This document shows, piece by piece, positions 23,498 through 30,882 of a DNA stretch of 41,476 bases (within the stretch, counting starts at the first letter, position 1; the number at the start of each line of letters is the position of its first letter). The position numbers and the translations under genes are program-made. The stretch comes from Gemmatimonadota bacterium (GTDB lineage Bacteria > Gemmatimonadota > Gemmatimonadetes > Gemmatimonadales > GWC2-71-9), in the NCBI GenBank assembly GCA_016209985.1, contig JACQVB010000233.1, forward strand, positions 1 to 41,476, written 5' to 3'. The notes under the pieces were generated by a model. That model searched no databases. It was given only the letters and a program-made list of their open reading frames with translations, and was not told where the DNA came from.

Positions 23498-23528
23498 TCG
23501 GGACGCCGGAATTTGAATCCGGGACCCC
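23498..23528 (-). repeat. tRNA-half repeat, copy B (uninterrupted T-arm)
   Basis: TCGGGACGCCGGAATTTGAA then TCCGGGACCCC, the reverse complement of a T-stem/T-loop and 3' acceptor strand. Unlike copies A, D1, D2 and E it has a complete T-loop. To the right it continues TATCCACATGATG, only loosely like the anticodon region of copy C. No 5' half of a tRNA is found within the next 150 bp. Confidence 0.6.
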
Positions 23529-23697
23529 TATCCACATGATGCGGGCGCGGGGTGCTAGCCCCAGGTCTTCCGAATCCGACCGAAACCGGTGTCTGAACCG
23601 GCCCGAAATCCGCACACACCCTGATCCGCTGCAGACCTGAGCCGTAGCACTTGAGCGGAAGCTTGCTCCGTTCCGGATCAGCCTTCCCGCAGCCGGT

Positions 23698-23919
23698 TCA
23701 ACCTTGCTGTCCCTTCTTCAGGGCTCGGGACAAATCGGCAATGCGGCCAAGCAGGCGTTGACGCGTTCTGTGCCTCATGTATGCCCGCATGTAGTTGTTG
23801 TTGCAGGTACGGCATCTGCCCCAGGCGTAGCCTCGCCCCCGGGCGACGCGGGTATTCTCCGGCGTCCTGGGATGGCCGCAGGAGAAGGTGGATGTGCAGC
23901 GGCGGGGGCGGCGTTTCAT
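23698..23919 (-). CDS. 73-aa zinc-ribbon protein (HNH-like)
   Basis: A small basic protein starting at ATG 23919. It contains CTSTFSCGHPRTPENTRVAR, then GRGYAWGRCRTCNNNYMRAY, a C...CxH...CxxC pattern with TPEN and NNNYMRAY, as in phage-type HNH/zinc-ribbon proteins. A basic helix follows (MRHRTRQRLLGRIADLSRAL). The frame is open upstream to 24072, but those residues resemble non-coding repeat sequence, so the later Met is used. A TATAAC box lies just upstream. It may bind DNA or nick it; without the full HNH catalytic His this is uncertain. Confidence 0.6.
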   Translation of the reverse strand: MKRRPRRCTSTFSCGHPRTPENTRVARGRGYAWGRCRTCNNNYMRAYMRHRTRQRLLGRIADLSRALKKGQQG

Positions 23920-24021
23920 GGTTATAAGATACGAGAATTCGGCGAGAACGGTTTCAGAAATAATTAGGTCCTCTGATCTGATCGGCATGGAATGCCGGCG
24001 GCGAACGTCCGGCACGATCTC

Positions 24022-24065
24022 GCGTGCTGCCTCCCCGCCGGGAACCGTGGTCGGCCCCGCGCTGG
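24022..24065. repeat. 46-bp repeat, copy 2 (first copy at 15330)
   Basis: Starts GCGTGCTGCC and contains GTGGTCGGCCCCGCGCTGG; about 38 of 46 aligned columns match 15330-15375, same orientation. The gap 23920-24215 otherwise shows no gene. Confidence 0.45.
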
Positions 24066-24215
24066 AGGACACCCGCCCAGGGGAAATCCGGAAACCGCCG
24101 TCAATTGGCCGTCATGGGCGATCGCTTGTCCGAGAGGTGGCCGCCCCGCGGCACATTGCCTCAGCGTTTGGGCGGCCGTTCGGCTCGGCCCAAGATCCAC
24201 GGGAGGCAATGGACG

Positions 24216-24848
24216 ATGGATACCCGTAAGTCACCGCTCCTCCGGCTCGCGGCACTAGCTGCGGTCACGGCCAGCCTGGCGTGCGCCGACCCGACCGATG
24301 AAGGCGGCACCGATCCGAGCAACACGCAGACCACGAGTGTCAAAGACAAGGCGATCCTGACGTCGGCGGAGGCTCGGGCAGCGTTCGAATACGTGAAGGC
24401 GACCTGTGACGGAGTGGATCGGGCGGTGCCGACCAACTTCACGGCGCCGTACGTGGTGAGGGGAAGCGCCGGCACGGCGTCGGTTCGGGGGACCAAGACC
24501 AGTTCGACCTCCAGCACCTCTTCCTCGACGTCCACCACGCGGACCTCCAACCTGACGGTGGCCTTCACGGATTTCAAGGCCACGTCCGGGTCGGGGTCCA
24601 TCAACGGGACCGCGACGTGGTACGACTACTACTACTCCCGCACGGCCTGCTCCAGCACGACCTGCGCGTCCGCCTCCGATCATTCGGAGAGCCTCAAAGG
24701 CTCCGCGCTCGCGGTCAAGTTCCAGTACAACGGCGCGACCTACTCGGACCGCATCACGATCAACGCCAGCAGCGGGAAGGACACGTCTTCCTGGGATGTG
24801 ACCATCACCAACCAGGCGGGAGGCACGTTCACCTTTACCTACCGGTGA
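24216..24848 (+). CDS. Lipoprotein with Ser/Thr-rich linker, unknown function
   Basis: A 210-aa exported lipoprotein. Signal LLRLAALAAVTASLAC ends with a lipobox (SLAC), then ADPTDEGGTDPSNTQ as a polar tether. A helix (SAEARAAFEYVKATCDGVDR) follows, then a low-complexity linker of Ser/Thr (KTSSTSSTSSSTSTTRTS), then a beta-rich C-terminal domain ending in TITNQAGGTFTFTYR. Further Cys lie at TACSSTTCAS and may pair. ATG 24216 is preceded by GGGAGG at 9 nt. The frame is open upstream to 24024 without coding character. No family recognised; it is probably anchored in the outer or inner membrane. Confidence 0.7.
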   Translation: MDTRKSPLLRLAALAAVTASLACADPTDEGGTDPSNTQTTSVKDKAILTSAEARAAFEYVKATCDGVDRAVPTNFTAPYVVRGSAGTASVRGTKTSSTSSTSSSTSTTRTSNLTVAFTDFKATSGSGSINGTATWYDYYYSRTACSSTTCASASDHSESLKGSALAVKFQYNGATYSDRITINASSGKDTSSWDVTITNQAGGTFTFTYR

Positions 24849-24976
24849 GCCGGCGGCCGTCGCGAAGGTGAGCGATGAACGGTGCGCGGCGGACGAGGGT
24901 GAGGAATGCCCCGCGCGCTGTGAGCGCGGAGCAGTTTCGGACCCTGGAGGTGGGTGAGTCGGTGGACGTGAAATAA

Positions 24977-25006
24977 GAACGAGCAGGGCTCGCGACCTGC
25001 GCGTTC
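24977..25006. terminator. Palindromic hairpin, GAACGAGCAGG type
   Basis: GAACGAGCAGG, loop GCTCGCGA, CCTGCGCGTTC (one mismatch). It lies 130 bp after the lipoprotein gene and resembles the hairpins beside tRNA-half copies A (15431) and C (25966), but no tRNA sequence adjoins it. Probably a terminator-like repeat family. Confidence 0.45.
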
Positions 25007-25082
25007 CACGGCACCGAAGGCCGGCGTGAGGGCAGACGTAGCGGTGGTATATTCAAGCCACTCCAGCGAGAACAGAAATCCT

Positions 25083-25310
25083 ATGGATTCGTCGATGGAC
25101 CGGGCTCTGCTCGAGCGTTGGGTGGCGACGTGGCGCGAAGCCGAGTCGGTACTCGCGGAGCAGAAGCGGGCCGAATTAGAGGCACTGGACACGCGGCGCG
25201 CGCTCTCCGAGCTTGCGGCCGCGTTTGAGCACGCCCGGCGCCGGGCGCCCCGTTCGGACACATCTGGTTTGGTCGAACAGCAGCGCTATTTCCGACAGCT
25301 CGCGCGGTGA
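25083..25310 (+). CDS. Putative antitoxin partner of the AbiEii-like protein
   Basis: A 75-aa, wholly helical, charged protein (MDRALLERWVATWREAESVL, then AEQKRAELEALDTRRALSEL). It starts at ATG 25083; the frame is open from 25026 but the earlier residues look non-coding. Its TGA overlaps the GTG of the nucleotidyltransferase gene as GTGA, a tight coupling typical of toxin-antitoxin pairs. Size and helicity fit an antitoxin or neutralising subunit, but no known antitoxin family is recognisable by eye; the assignment rests on context. Confidence 0.6.
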   Translation: MDSSMDRALLERWVATWREAESVLAEQKRAELEALDTRRALSELAAAFEHARRRAPRSDTSGLVEQQRYFRQLAR

Positions 25311-25873
25311 TCGAGCTGTTTCGCGAGGCCCAGGCCCTCCAGCGGTTTCTCCTGGAGCGCGGTTGGCCGTTCTGCTTCATCGGCGGCGTCGCCTTGCAAC
25401 ACTGGGGTGAGCCCCGGGTCACGCGCGATCTCGACCTGACCGTGTTCACCGGCTTCGGTGGTGAGGCCCCGGTGGTGGATGGGCTCCTGGCGCACTACGC
25501 CGGTCGCCGGCGGGATGCCCGTGAGTTCGCGTTGCGCCATCGAGTGTTGCTGTTCTCCACGCCCGCCGGCATCGCGGTCGATCTGGCGCTGGGGGCACTC
25601 CCCTTCGAGGCCGACATGATCGCGCGCGCGGCCGAGGTCGAATTCGAGCCCGGGGTCGCGCTGCGGATCTGTTCAGCCGAAGATCTGTTGGTGCTCAAAG
25701 CCTTCGCCGATCGGTTGCAGGACCGCGCCGACGTGGCCGGCATCGCCCGGCGCCGGGGCCGCGGGCTCGATTGGGATGCCGTCATCGCACGCCTCACGCC
25801 GTTGGCCGAAACCAAAGGGGAGCCCGGGATTCTGGAAACGGTACGGGGGTTGCGCGCGCAATTTGGGAGCTAG
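25307..25873 (+). CDS. AbiEii/MenT-like nucleotidyltransferase toxin
   Basis: A 188-aa nucleotidyltransferase-fold protein. The core motif FCFIGGVALQHWGEPRVTRD then LDLTVF gives the GG-x-A loop (26-29) and the metal-binding Asp41/Asp43 in RDLDLTV. A third acidic strand is AGIAVDLALGALPFE. The SAEDLLVLKAFADRLQDRAD block is characteristic of AbiEii/DUF1814-type proteins. Known relatives transfer nucleotides to tRNA acceptor ends or other targets and inhibit growth or phage. The start GTG 25307 is fixed by overlap with the upstream stop. It is the second gene of a two-gene operon and lies directly before a tRNA-half repeat. Confidence 0.85.
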   Translation: MIELFREAQALQRFLLERGWPFCFIGGVALQHWGEPRVTRDLDLTVFTGFGGEAPVVDGLLAHYAGRRRDAREFALRHRVLLFSTPAGIAVDLALGALPFEADMIARAAEVEFEPGVALRICSAEDLLVLKAFADRLQDRADVAGIARRRGRGLDWDAVIARLTPLAETKGEPGILETVRGLRAQFGS

Positions 25874-25965
25874 GCGGCGAAGATCCTCCCGAGGCAGCCG
25901 CGCCGCGATTTAGATCGGGAATGCCAGCGAGGGGTGGCGGGAAGTAAGCCGGCGGATGGATACGA

Positions 25966-25994
25966 GAACGAGCAGGCGGCTGGCCTGCTCGTTC
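25966..25994 (-). terminator. Perfect 12-bp palindrome, probable tRNA terminator remnant
   Basis: GAACGAGCAGGC, loop GGCTG, GCCTGCTCGTTC: 12 paired bases without mismatch. It lies 5 bp beyond the 3' end of the tRNA half at 26000, on the downstream side, where a tRNA gene's terminator would be. A related hairpin stands at the same place beside copy A. Confidence 0.6.
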
Positions 25995-25999
25995 GAGAA

Positions 26000-26104
26000 T
26001 CGGGACGCCGGGATTTGAACCCGGGCCCCTGAACCCCATTCCGCTCAGGGGAAATACCAAGGACGTCAACTTGTCGATTTCATAGAGGGTTCCGAGCATC
26101 GGCG
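26000..26104 (-). repeat. tRNA-half repeat, copy C: T-arm, anticodon side and att-like flank
   Basis: The best preserved copy. On the minus strand 26040-26000 reads, in order, loop AATGGGGT (T33, anticodon GGG), stem TCAGG, variable GGC, T-arm CCGGGTTCAAATCCCGG and acceptor CGTCCCGA. This is the 3' half of a tRNA with a GGG (proline) anticodon. Homology stops inside the anticodon loop, and the 5' half is replaced by unrelated sequence. The flank 26041-26104 is similar to 41407-41470 (shared GAGGGG or CAGGGG, GTTCCGAGC, TCGG). Breaks inside anticodon loops are typical of integrase attachment sites. Confidence 0.65.
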
Positions 26105-26192
26105 CCGGACTTTTCGAGCATATACCTCAGACATCTTTCAGGCAGAATCCGCTGCCAACTCGCTATAATGCACGCGTCAGGAGGCCAGCGTC

Positions 26193-27938
26193 ATGAGGCG
26201 TGTGTTCACTCTCACCATCTGCGCGGTGTTGGTGATGGGTACTGCCCCGTTTGGCGTCCGTGCCCGTCTATCGGCGCAGACCCCAGCCGGATTCGTCGTG
26301 CGTCTCGGTGCCGCGGCGGAACCCGTGGACGGCCGGCTGCTGCTCCTGATCTCGAAGAACGCGTCGCGCGAGCCGCGGTTCCAGGTCAGCGCCCCGGACT
26401 TGTCGTCGGCGCAGGTCTTCGGTCTCGACGTCAACGGCGTAAAAGCTGGAGACCAGCGCACGTTCGACGCTACGGTGCTCGGCTACCCGATCGAGTCGCT
26501 GTCGCAGCTGCCGGCCGGCGAGTACACGGTGCAGGCGATGCTGCACCAGTACGAGACCTTCCGCCTGGCGACCGGCCACACGGTGAAGCTGCCGATGGAT
26601 CGCGGCGAGGGGCAGCAGTGGACCAGCGCGCCCGGCAACTGGTACAGCACCCCGCAGAAGGTGCGCTGGGACGGCGGCAAAGGGAGTACCATCCGGATCG
26701 AGCTGGACCAGACCTTCCCGCCCATCGCCGGCCCGCCCGACACCAGGTACGTCAAGCGCGTGCGCATCAAGAGCGAGCTGCTGTCGAAGTTTTGGGGCCG
26801 CGACATGCACCTCGGCGCGCACGTCCTGCTGCCGGAAGGGTTCGATAGCCACCCGAACGCGCGCTATCCGCTGATCATCAACCACGGCCACTTCTCGTCG
26901 GATTTCCGCAACTGGCGCGAGACGCCGCCCGATCCGACGGCGAAATGCCAGTACAGCGAGCGCTTCAACCTCGATTGCTACAACCGCATCGAGCAGCAGG
27001 CGGGCTACGACTTCTATAAGGAGTGGATCGGTCCCAACTTCCCGCGCGTGATTGTCATCGAGATCCAGCACGCGAACCCCTACTACGACGACTCGTACGC
27101 GGTGAACTCGGCGAACCTCGGTCCCTACGGCGACGCCATCATGAAGGAGCTGGTGCCCTATATCGAGCAGCGCTTCCGCGGCATCGGCGCCGGCTGGGCG
27201 CGCGCGACCTATGGCGGATCGACCGGCGGCTGGGAAGCGCTCGCCGTCCAGCTGTTCTATCCCGACGAGTTCAACGCCGCCTACGCCGCCTGCCCGGACC
27301 CGATCGATTTCCGCGCCTTCACCGTCGTCGATCTCTACGCCGACCAGAACGCCTACTGGAACGAGGGGCCGTTCCTCAAGGTGCCGCGTCCGGGCCATCG
27401 CGACTATCTCGGTCACGTGAGCGCCACGCTTGAGCAGATCAACCAGCTGGAGCTGGTGCTCGGCACGAAGACGCGCAGCGGCGGCCAGTGGGACATCTGG
27501 CAAGCGGTGTTCTCACCGCAGGGCCCCGACGGCTACCCAATGCCGATCTGGGACAAGCGCACCGGCGTCATCGACCGGAAGGTGGCCGAGTACTGGAAAG
27601 AGCACTACGACCTGTCCTGGATCCTGCGCCGCGACTGGAGCACGGGCCTCGGGAAGAAGCTCGAGGGCAAGATCCATCTCTACGTCGGCGACATGGACAA
27701 CTACTACCTGAATAACGCCGTCTACCTGGTCGAGGGCTTTCTCAAGACCACCAAGGATCCGTACTACGGCGGCGAAGTGGCGTACGGCGATCGCGCCGAG
27801 CATTGCTGGAACGGTGATCCGACCCGCGCCAACGGCTACTCGCGGCTGCGGTATCATCAGATGTTCATCCCGAAGTTCGTCGAGCGCGCGCTCAAGACCG
27901 CGCCGGCCGGCGCCGATCTCCACTCCTGGCGGTACTGA
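26193..27938 (+). CDS. Large secreted esterase-type alpha/beta hydrolase
   Basis: A 581-aa exported protein. The signal peptide is VFTLTICAVLVMGTAPFGVRA. Residues 30-200 form a beta-rich N-terminal domain (FVVRLGAAAEPVDGRLLLLI, QVFGLDVNGVKAGDQRTFDA). The hydrolase domain follows: HLGAHVLLPEGFDSHPNARY, PLIINHGHFSSDF (oxyanion region), VIVIEIQHANPYYDDSYAVN, GPYGDAIMKELVPYIEQRFR and the nucleophile elbow ATYGGSTGGWEALAVQ (Ser). The order matches the putative-esterase (Esterase D-like) family. The substrate is unknown. AGGAGG lies before ATG 26193. It is convergent with the S9 peptidase, 30 bp between stops. Confidence 0.85.
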   Translation: MRRVFTLTICAVLVMGTAPFGVRARLSAQTPAGFVVRLGAAAEPVDGRLLLLISKNASREPRFQVSAPDLSSAQVFGLDVNGVKAGDQRTFDATVLGYPIESLSQLPAGEYTVQAMLHQYETFRLATGHTVKLPMDRGEGQQWTSAPGNWYSTPQKVRWDGGKGSTIRIELDQTFPPIAGPPDTRYVKRVRIKSELLSKFWGRDMHLGAHVLLPEGFDSHPNARYPLIINHGHFSSDFRNWRETPPDPTAKCQYSERFNLDCYNRIEQQAGYDFYKEWIGPNFPRVIVIEIQHANPYYDDSYAVNSANLGPYGDAIMKELVPYIEQRFRGIGAGWARATYGGSTGGWEALAVQLFYPDEFNAAYAACPDPIDFRAFTVVDLYADQNAYWNEGPFLKVPRPGHRDYLGHVSATLEQINQLELVLGTKTRSGGQWDIWQAVFSPQGPDGYPMPIWDKRTGVIDRKVAEYWKEHYDLSWILRRDWSTGLGKKLEGKIHLYVGDMDNYYLNNAVYLVEGFLKTTKDPYYGGEVAYGDRAEHCWNGDPTRANGYSRLRYHQMFIPKFVERALKTAPAGADLHSWRY

Positions 27939-27968
27939 GGCTAGGCCGGGACCGTCGTTCGGCGCACG

Positions 27969-30053
27969 CTACTGCTGGGACGTGCTGCGGACTTGGCCCT
28001 CCTCGCCGGGCGCCTTCTCCCAACTGAACGGCCGCTGGGTGGCGTGCTTCTCGAACCACTCGAACTCGACGTTCATCTTGAATAGCTGGTGCCGGAGTTC
28101 CTCCCAGATGTGTCCGTCACGGGGAGCGACATAGAGGTGCGTAGGAATGCCATTGCTCCTGAGCGCGCGGTACATCTCGAGCGATTGCTGCACCGGCACC
28201 CCAAAATCCTGTTCGCCAACGAAGAAGAGCGTCGGCGTTTGCACATTGGAAACGTCCTTGAGCGGGGAGTTGGCCCAGTAAATATCGAGTGGCGCGTTCT
28301 TCTGCCACGGTGTGCCGCCGAACCAGATTGTTCGATCGCTGCGGGAGGCGCTCTGCGCGTACATCGAAACCCAATTGGCAACGCCCGCGCCGGAGGCCGC
28401 CGCCTTGAAGCGATGGGTGACGGTAATGATCTTGTTCGTCATGTGACCGCCGGCGCTCCAGCCCGACAGGACCATGCGATCGGGGTCGGCGATGCCTCGG
28501 CGGATCACTTCGTCGGTGCCGGCCATGACGTCCAGGTGCGAATTCTGGAAATAGTGGCCCACCATATCGCGCAGAAACGGATCGCCATAGCCGGTGCTGC
28601 CACGGTAGTTGGGGTGTAACACCGCGTAGCCCCTGGCTGCCAGCATCTGCGGACCGTAGTACTCCCGGCCGAATCCGAACTTGTCGGAGTGTGTCGGGCC
28701 GCCGTGCGGCTGGACCACCAGCGGGTATTTCTGGCCCGGCTGATAACCGACCGGATAGATCAGGATGCCTTCGACCGTGACGCCGTCGGCACCCTTCCAC
28801 TCGAGCCTCTCCTGCCGCGGCAGGTCGAACTCTTTCGCGAGGTAATCGAACACGTGGGTCACCTGCCTCGGCGTGGGCGACCCCGGCGCCAGCATCCAAA
28901 CGTCGCCGGCATTGGTCGGCTGGTCCACGATGAACGCGATGCGGTCGGCAGCGATCGACAACCCCGCCTCGAGGCCGGTGAATCCGCCGACGTTGTGCGG
29001 GCCGTCGGTCAGCTGCTTCGGCGTTCCGCCGGTTGCCGGCATGACGAAGAGCTCGGCGTGCACCCCCATGTTGGCCACGAAGTAGATCGACTTGCCGTCC
29101 TTCGACCACACGGCACGCAACACCTCGTACGGCATGTCGGCCGGCGAGACGATTCGGGGCGCACCGCCTGCGGCCGGCATGAGGAAGATCTTGCGGTTGT
29201 AGTACGGCTCGAACCGTTCGCTGGTCGTCGCGAGGAACATCAGCGTCGAATTATCGGGGGAGAGGCTCGCGCCGCCTTGCAGGTAGTCGTCTCTCTTGGT
29301 CAGCTGCACGGCGTGCGAGCCGTCCGCATCCATCACCCATACCTCGCCCTGGCCTAAATCGTCGGGCAGCGGGCTCGGTGCGCGGTGATACGCGATCTTC
29401 CGTCCATCCTGGGAGAGCTGGTAGTCGCGCACCGTAAAGGCACCGCTCGTGATGCGCGTCTCGGCCCCGGTGGCGACCGCGACGCGCCAGATATGCGTCT
29501 GTTGATAGGTTTCGTCGACCGCCACCACATCGTCCCTGGCGTCGGCAGATTTCGGATCGGGCGCCGTGAAGTAGATCGACTTGCCGTCGGGCGACCACGC
29601 GATGCGCGACACCGACGTCGCCTGATGGGTAACTGCCCTGGCCTCGCCGCCGTTGTTCGGGATGACGTACACCTGCGCCTCGTCTCCGTTGGCGCGCCTG
29701 CCGTAGAAGGCGATCCCGGTGCCATCGGGAGACCAGCGTGCGCCCTGCTCTCCGACTCCATTCGTCAGGCGGACGACCCCGGCGCCATCCGTCCCTATCC
29801 GCCAGATGTGGCTGATGCGCCGGTTGGCCTTCCAGTCGGCCTCCGCCAGGATGTAGACAAGTTGGCGGCCGTCCGGCGATAGCTCGGGACCGCTCAAGCG
29901 CGCTACGTTCAGCAGATCGATGAACGTCATCCGCCGCCGCGCTTGCGCCTGGGCGCTGTCGGTGGGGCCCGCGGGTCGTTGCTGGGCCCCGATCGGGGCG
30001 ACCGCGAACACGGTGAGGCTGAGGGTGACGGTCCGGACCAGGCGACGGCGCAC
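27969..30053 (-). CDS. Secreted S9 family prolyl oligopeptidase-like serine peptidase
   Basis: A 694-aa exported peptidase. The signal peptide is VRTVTLSLTVFAVAPIGAQQ. Residues 45-400 are a beta-propeller of PD40-type repeats (SPDGRQLVYIL, RWSPDGTGIAFYG, AWSPDGKSIYFT, VWSKDGKSIYFV). The C-terminal catalytic domain shows PLVVQPHGGPTHSDKFGFG, YAVLHPNYRGSTGYGDPFL, the nucleophile VLSGWSAGGHMTNKI and the His in APRDGHIWEELRHQ. This is the dipeptidyl/acylaminoacyl-peptidase type, active on oligopeptides in the periplasm. The start is GTG 30053 with GGAG upstream. Confidence 0.93.
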   Translation of the reverse strand: MRRRLVRTVTLSLTVFAVAPIGAQQRPAGPTDSAQAQARRRMTFIDLLNVARLSGPELSPDGRQLVYILAEADWKANRRISHIWRIGTDGAGVVRLTNGVGEQGARWSPDGTGIAFYGRRANGDEAQVYVIPNNGGEARAVTHQATSVSRIAWSPDGKSIYFTAPDPKSADARDDVVAVDETYQQTHIWRVAVATGAETRITSGAFTVRDYQLSQDGRKIAYHRAPSPLPDDLGQGEVWVMDADGSHAVQLTKRDDYLQGGASLSPDNSTLMFLATTSERFEPYYNRKIFLMPAAGGAPRIVSPADMPYEVLRAVWSKDGKSIYFVANMGVHAELFVMPATGGTPKQLTDGPHNVGGFTGLEAGLSIAADRIAFIVDQPTNAGDVWMLAPGSPTPRQVTHVFDYLAKEFDLPRQERLEWKGADGVTVEGILIYPVGYQPGQKYPLVVQPHGGPTHSDKFGFGREYYGPQMLAARGYAVLHPNYRGSTGYGDPFLRDMVGHYFQNSHLDVMAGTDEVIRRGIADPDRMVLSGWSAGGHMTNKIITVTHRFKAAASGAGVANWVSMYAQSASRSDRTIWFGGTPWQKNAPLDIYWANSPLKDVSNVQTPTLFFVGEQDFGVPVQQSLEMYRALRSNGIPTHLYVAPRDGHIWEELRHQLFKMNVEFEWFEKHATQRPFSWEKAPGEEGQVRSTSQQ

Positions 30054-30197
30054 GGGAACTCCAGGCAGATGACGGGACGAACTTTAAGCCGGCAGCCAAG
30101 CGCCGCAATAATGCCAAGGTGCCTTGCGCCGCATGCCCCCCCGCTCGAAGCTTAAGCGCAACTCCGTGGTACAGCGCAAAACGCGCATGAGGATGTT

Positions 30198-30560
30198 GTG
30201 AACCAGAAGGAATTGCGGACGACGTTCAGTCATCCTACTCCGGAGTTGCCGGTCAGGGACGTGGAACGGGCTCAGCAGCACTACCGTGATACGCTCGGTT
30301 TCGAGATTCGTTGGCTAGACCCCGGAAAGGAGATCGGCGCCGTATCGCGTGACAATGTCGCGATTTTCTTTCGCCGAAGAAGCCAGCCCTTCGAGCCTGC
30401 CGTTCACTGGGTGTTTGCCGCAGACATCGACGCCACGTACCAAGAATTGCGTTCGTTGGGTGCGCGGATCGTTGAGCCTCTCGAAAAAAAACCGTGGGGG
30501 TTGCGCCAGTTCACAGTGGAGGACATTGATGGCAACCGCTTCTACTTCCACTGTGACTGA
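30198..30560 (+). CDS. VOC (glyoxalase/bleomycin-resistance fold) protein
   Basis: A 120-aa VOC-superfamily protein with the paired beta-alpha-beta-beta-beta units: HPTPELPVRDVERAQQHYRD and LGFEIRWLDPG in the first half, AVHWVFAADIDATYQELRSL, then WGLRQFTVEDIDGNRFYFHC at the end. The ending DIDGNRFYFH carries the usual second-site Glu/His region. Members include glyoxalases, dioxygenases and drug-binding proteins; this short type often binds small electrophiles or antibiotics, but nothing here fixes the ligand. The start is GTG 30198 with GAGGA upstream. It is directly followed by tRNA-half repeat copy D1. Confidence 0.88.
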   Translation: MNQKELRTTFSHPTPELPVRDVERAQQHYRDTLGFEIRWLDPGKEIGAVSRDNVAIFFRRRSQPFEPAVHWVFAADIDATYQELRSLGARIVEPLEKKPWGLRQFTVEDIDGNRFYFHCD

Positions 30561-30609
30561 GCAGCGCACCACCCGCGACCATGCCCAGCGCACCTGGCCC
30601 TGCGATTAT

Positions 30610-30738
30610 CAAAAGCAAAACGTCCAACCTCACGAGTGCAGCAAGATCGAGCGTTCAGTGAGTCGGGACGCCGGGATCTGACTGCGAAGTACAGCGAGCA
30701 GCGCCGGAGGCGCGCGCAGCTGCACCCGGGACCCCGTG
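30610..30738 (-). repeat. tRNA-half repeat, copy D1, with conserved flank and T-loop insertion
   Basis: TCGGGACGCCGGGATCTGA (30663-30681) is the tRNA 3' end on the minus strand. The T-loop is then interrupted by about 42 bp including a GCGCC-GGA-GGCGC hairpin, after which CCCGGGACCCC resumes the T-stem. On the left, 30615-30660 holds a conserved 45-bp flank (GCAAAACGTCCAACCTC, then GCAAGATCGAGCGTT), shared with copies D2 and E. Confidence 0.65.
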
Positions 30739-30882
30739 AGCCGGATTCAAGCACCGTCTAAGTAAGCACGTTTGCCAATACGATGTTCCCAGCTGACTCT
30801 CATTATTCCCCCAAGGCACCGGATTTGCGTAGGCACGGGCACGTCCGGCGGCAGTGCAACCAGCGCCCGGCGGAGGGGACGA

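Noticed and set aside
23498-26104. Complete tRNA genes
   Set aside because: Only the 3' half (T-arm and acceptor, in copy C also the anticodon loop) is present in each case. No D-arm or 5' acceptor strand could be found adjoining any copy.
26268-27503. 411-aa minus-strand ORF opposite the esterase
   Set aside because: Shadow ORF with Arg/Val/Asp-rich composition; the plus strand has signal peptide and catalytic motifs.
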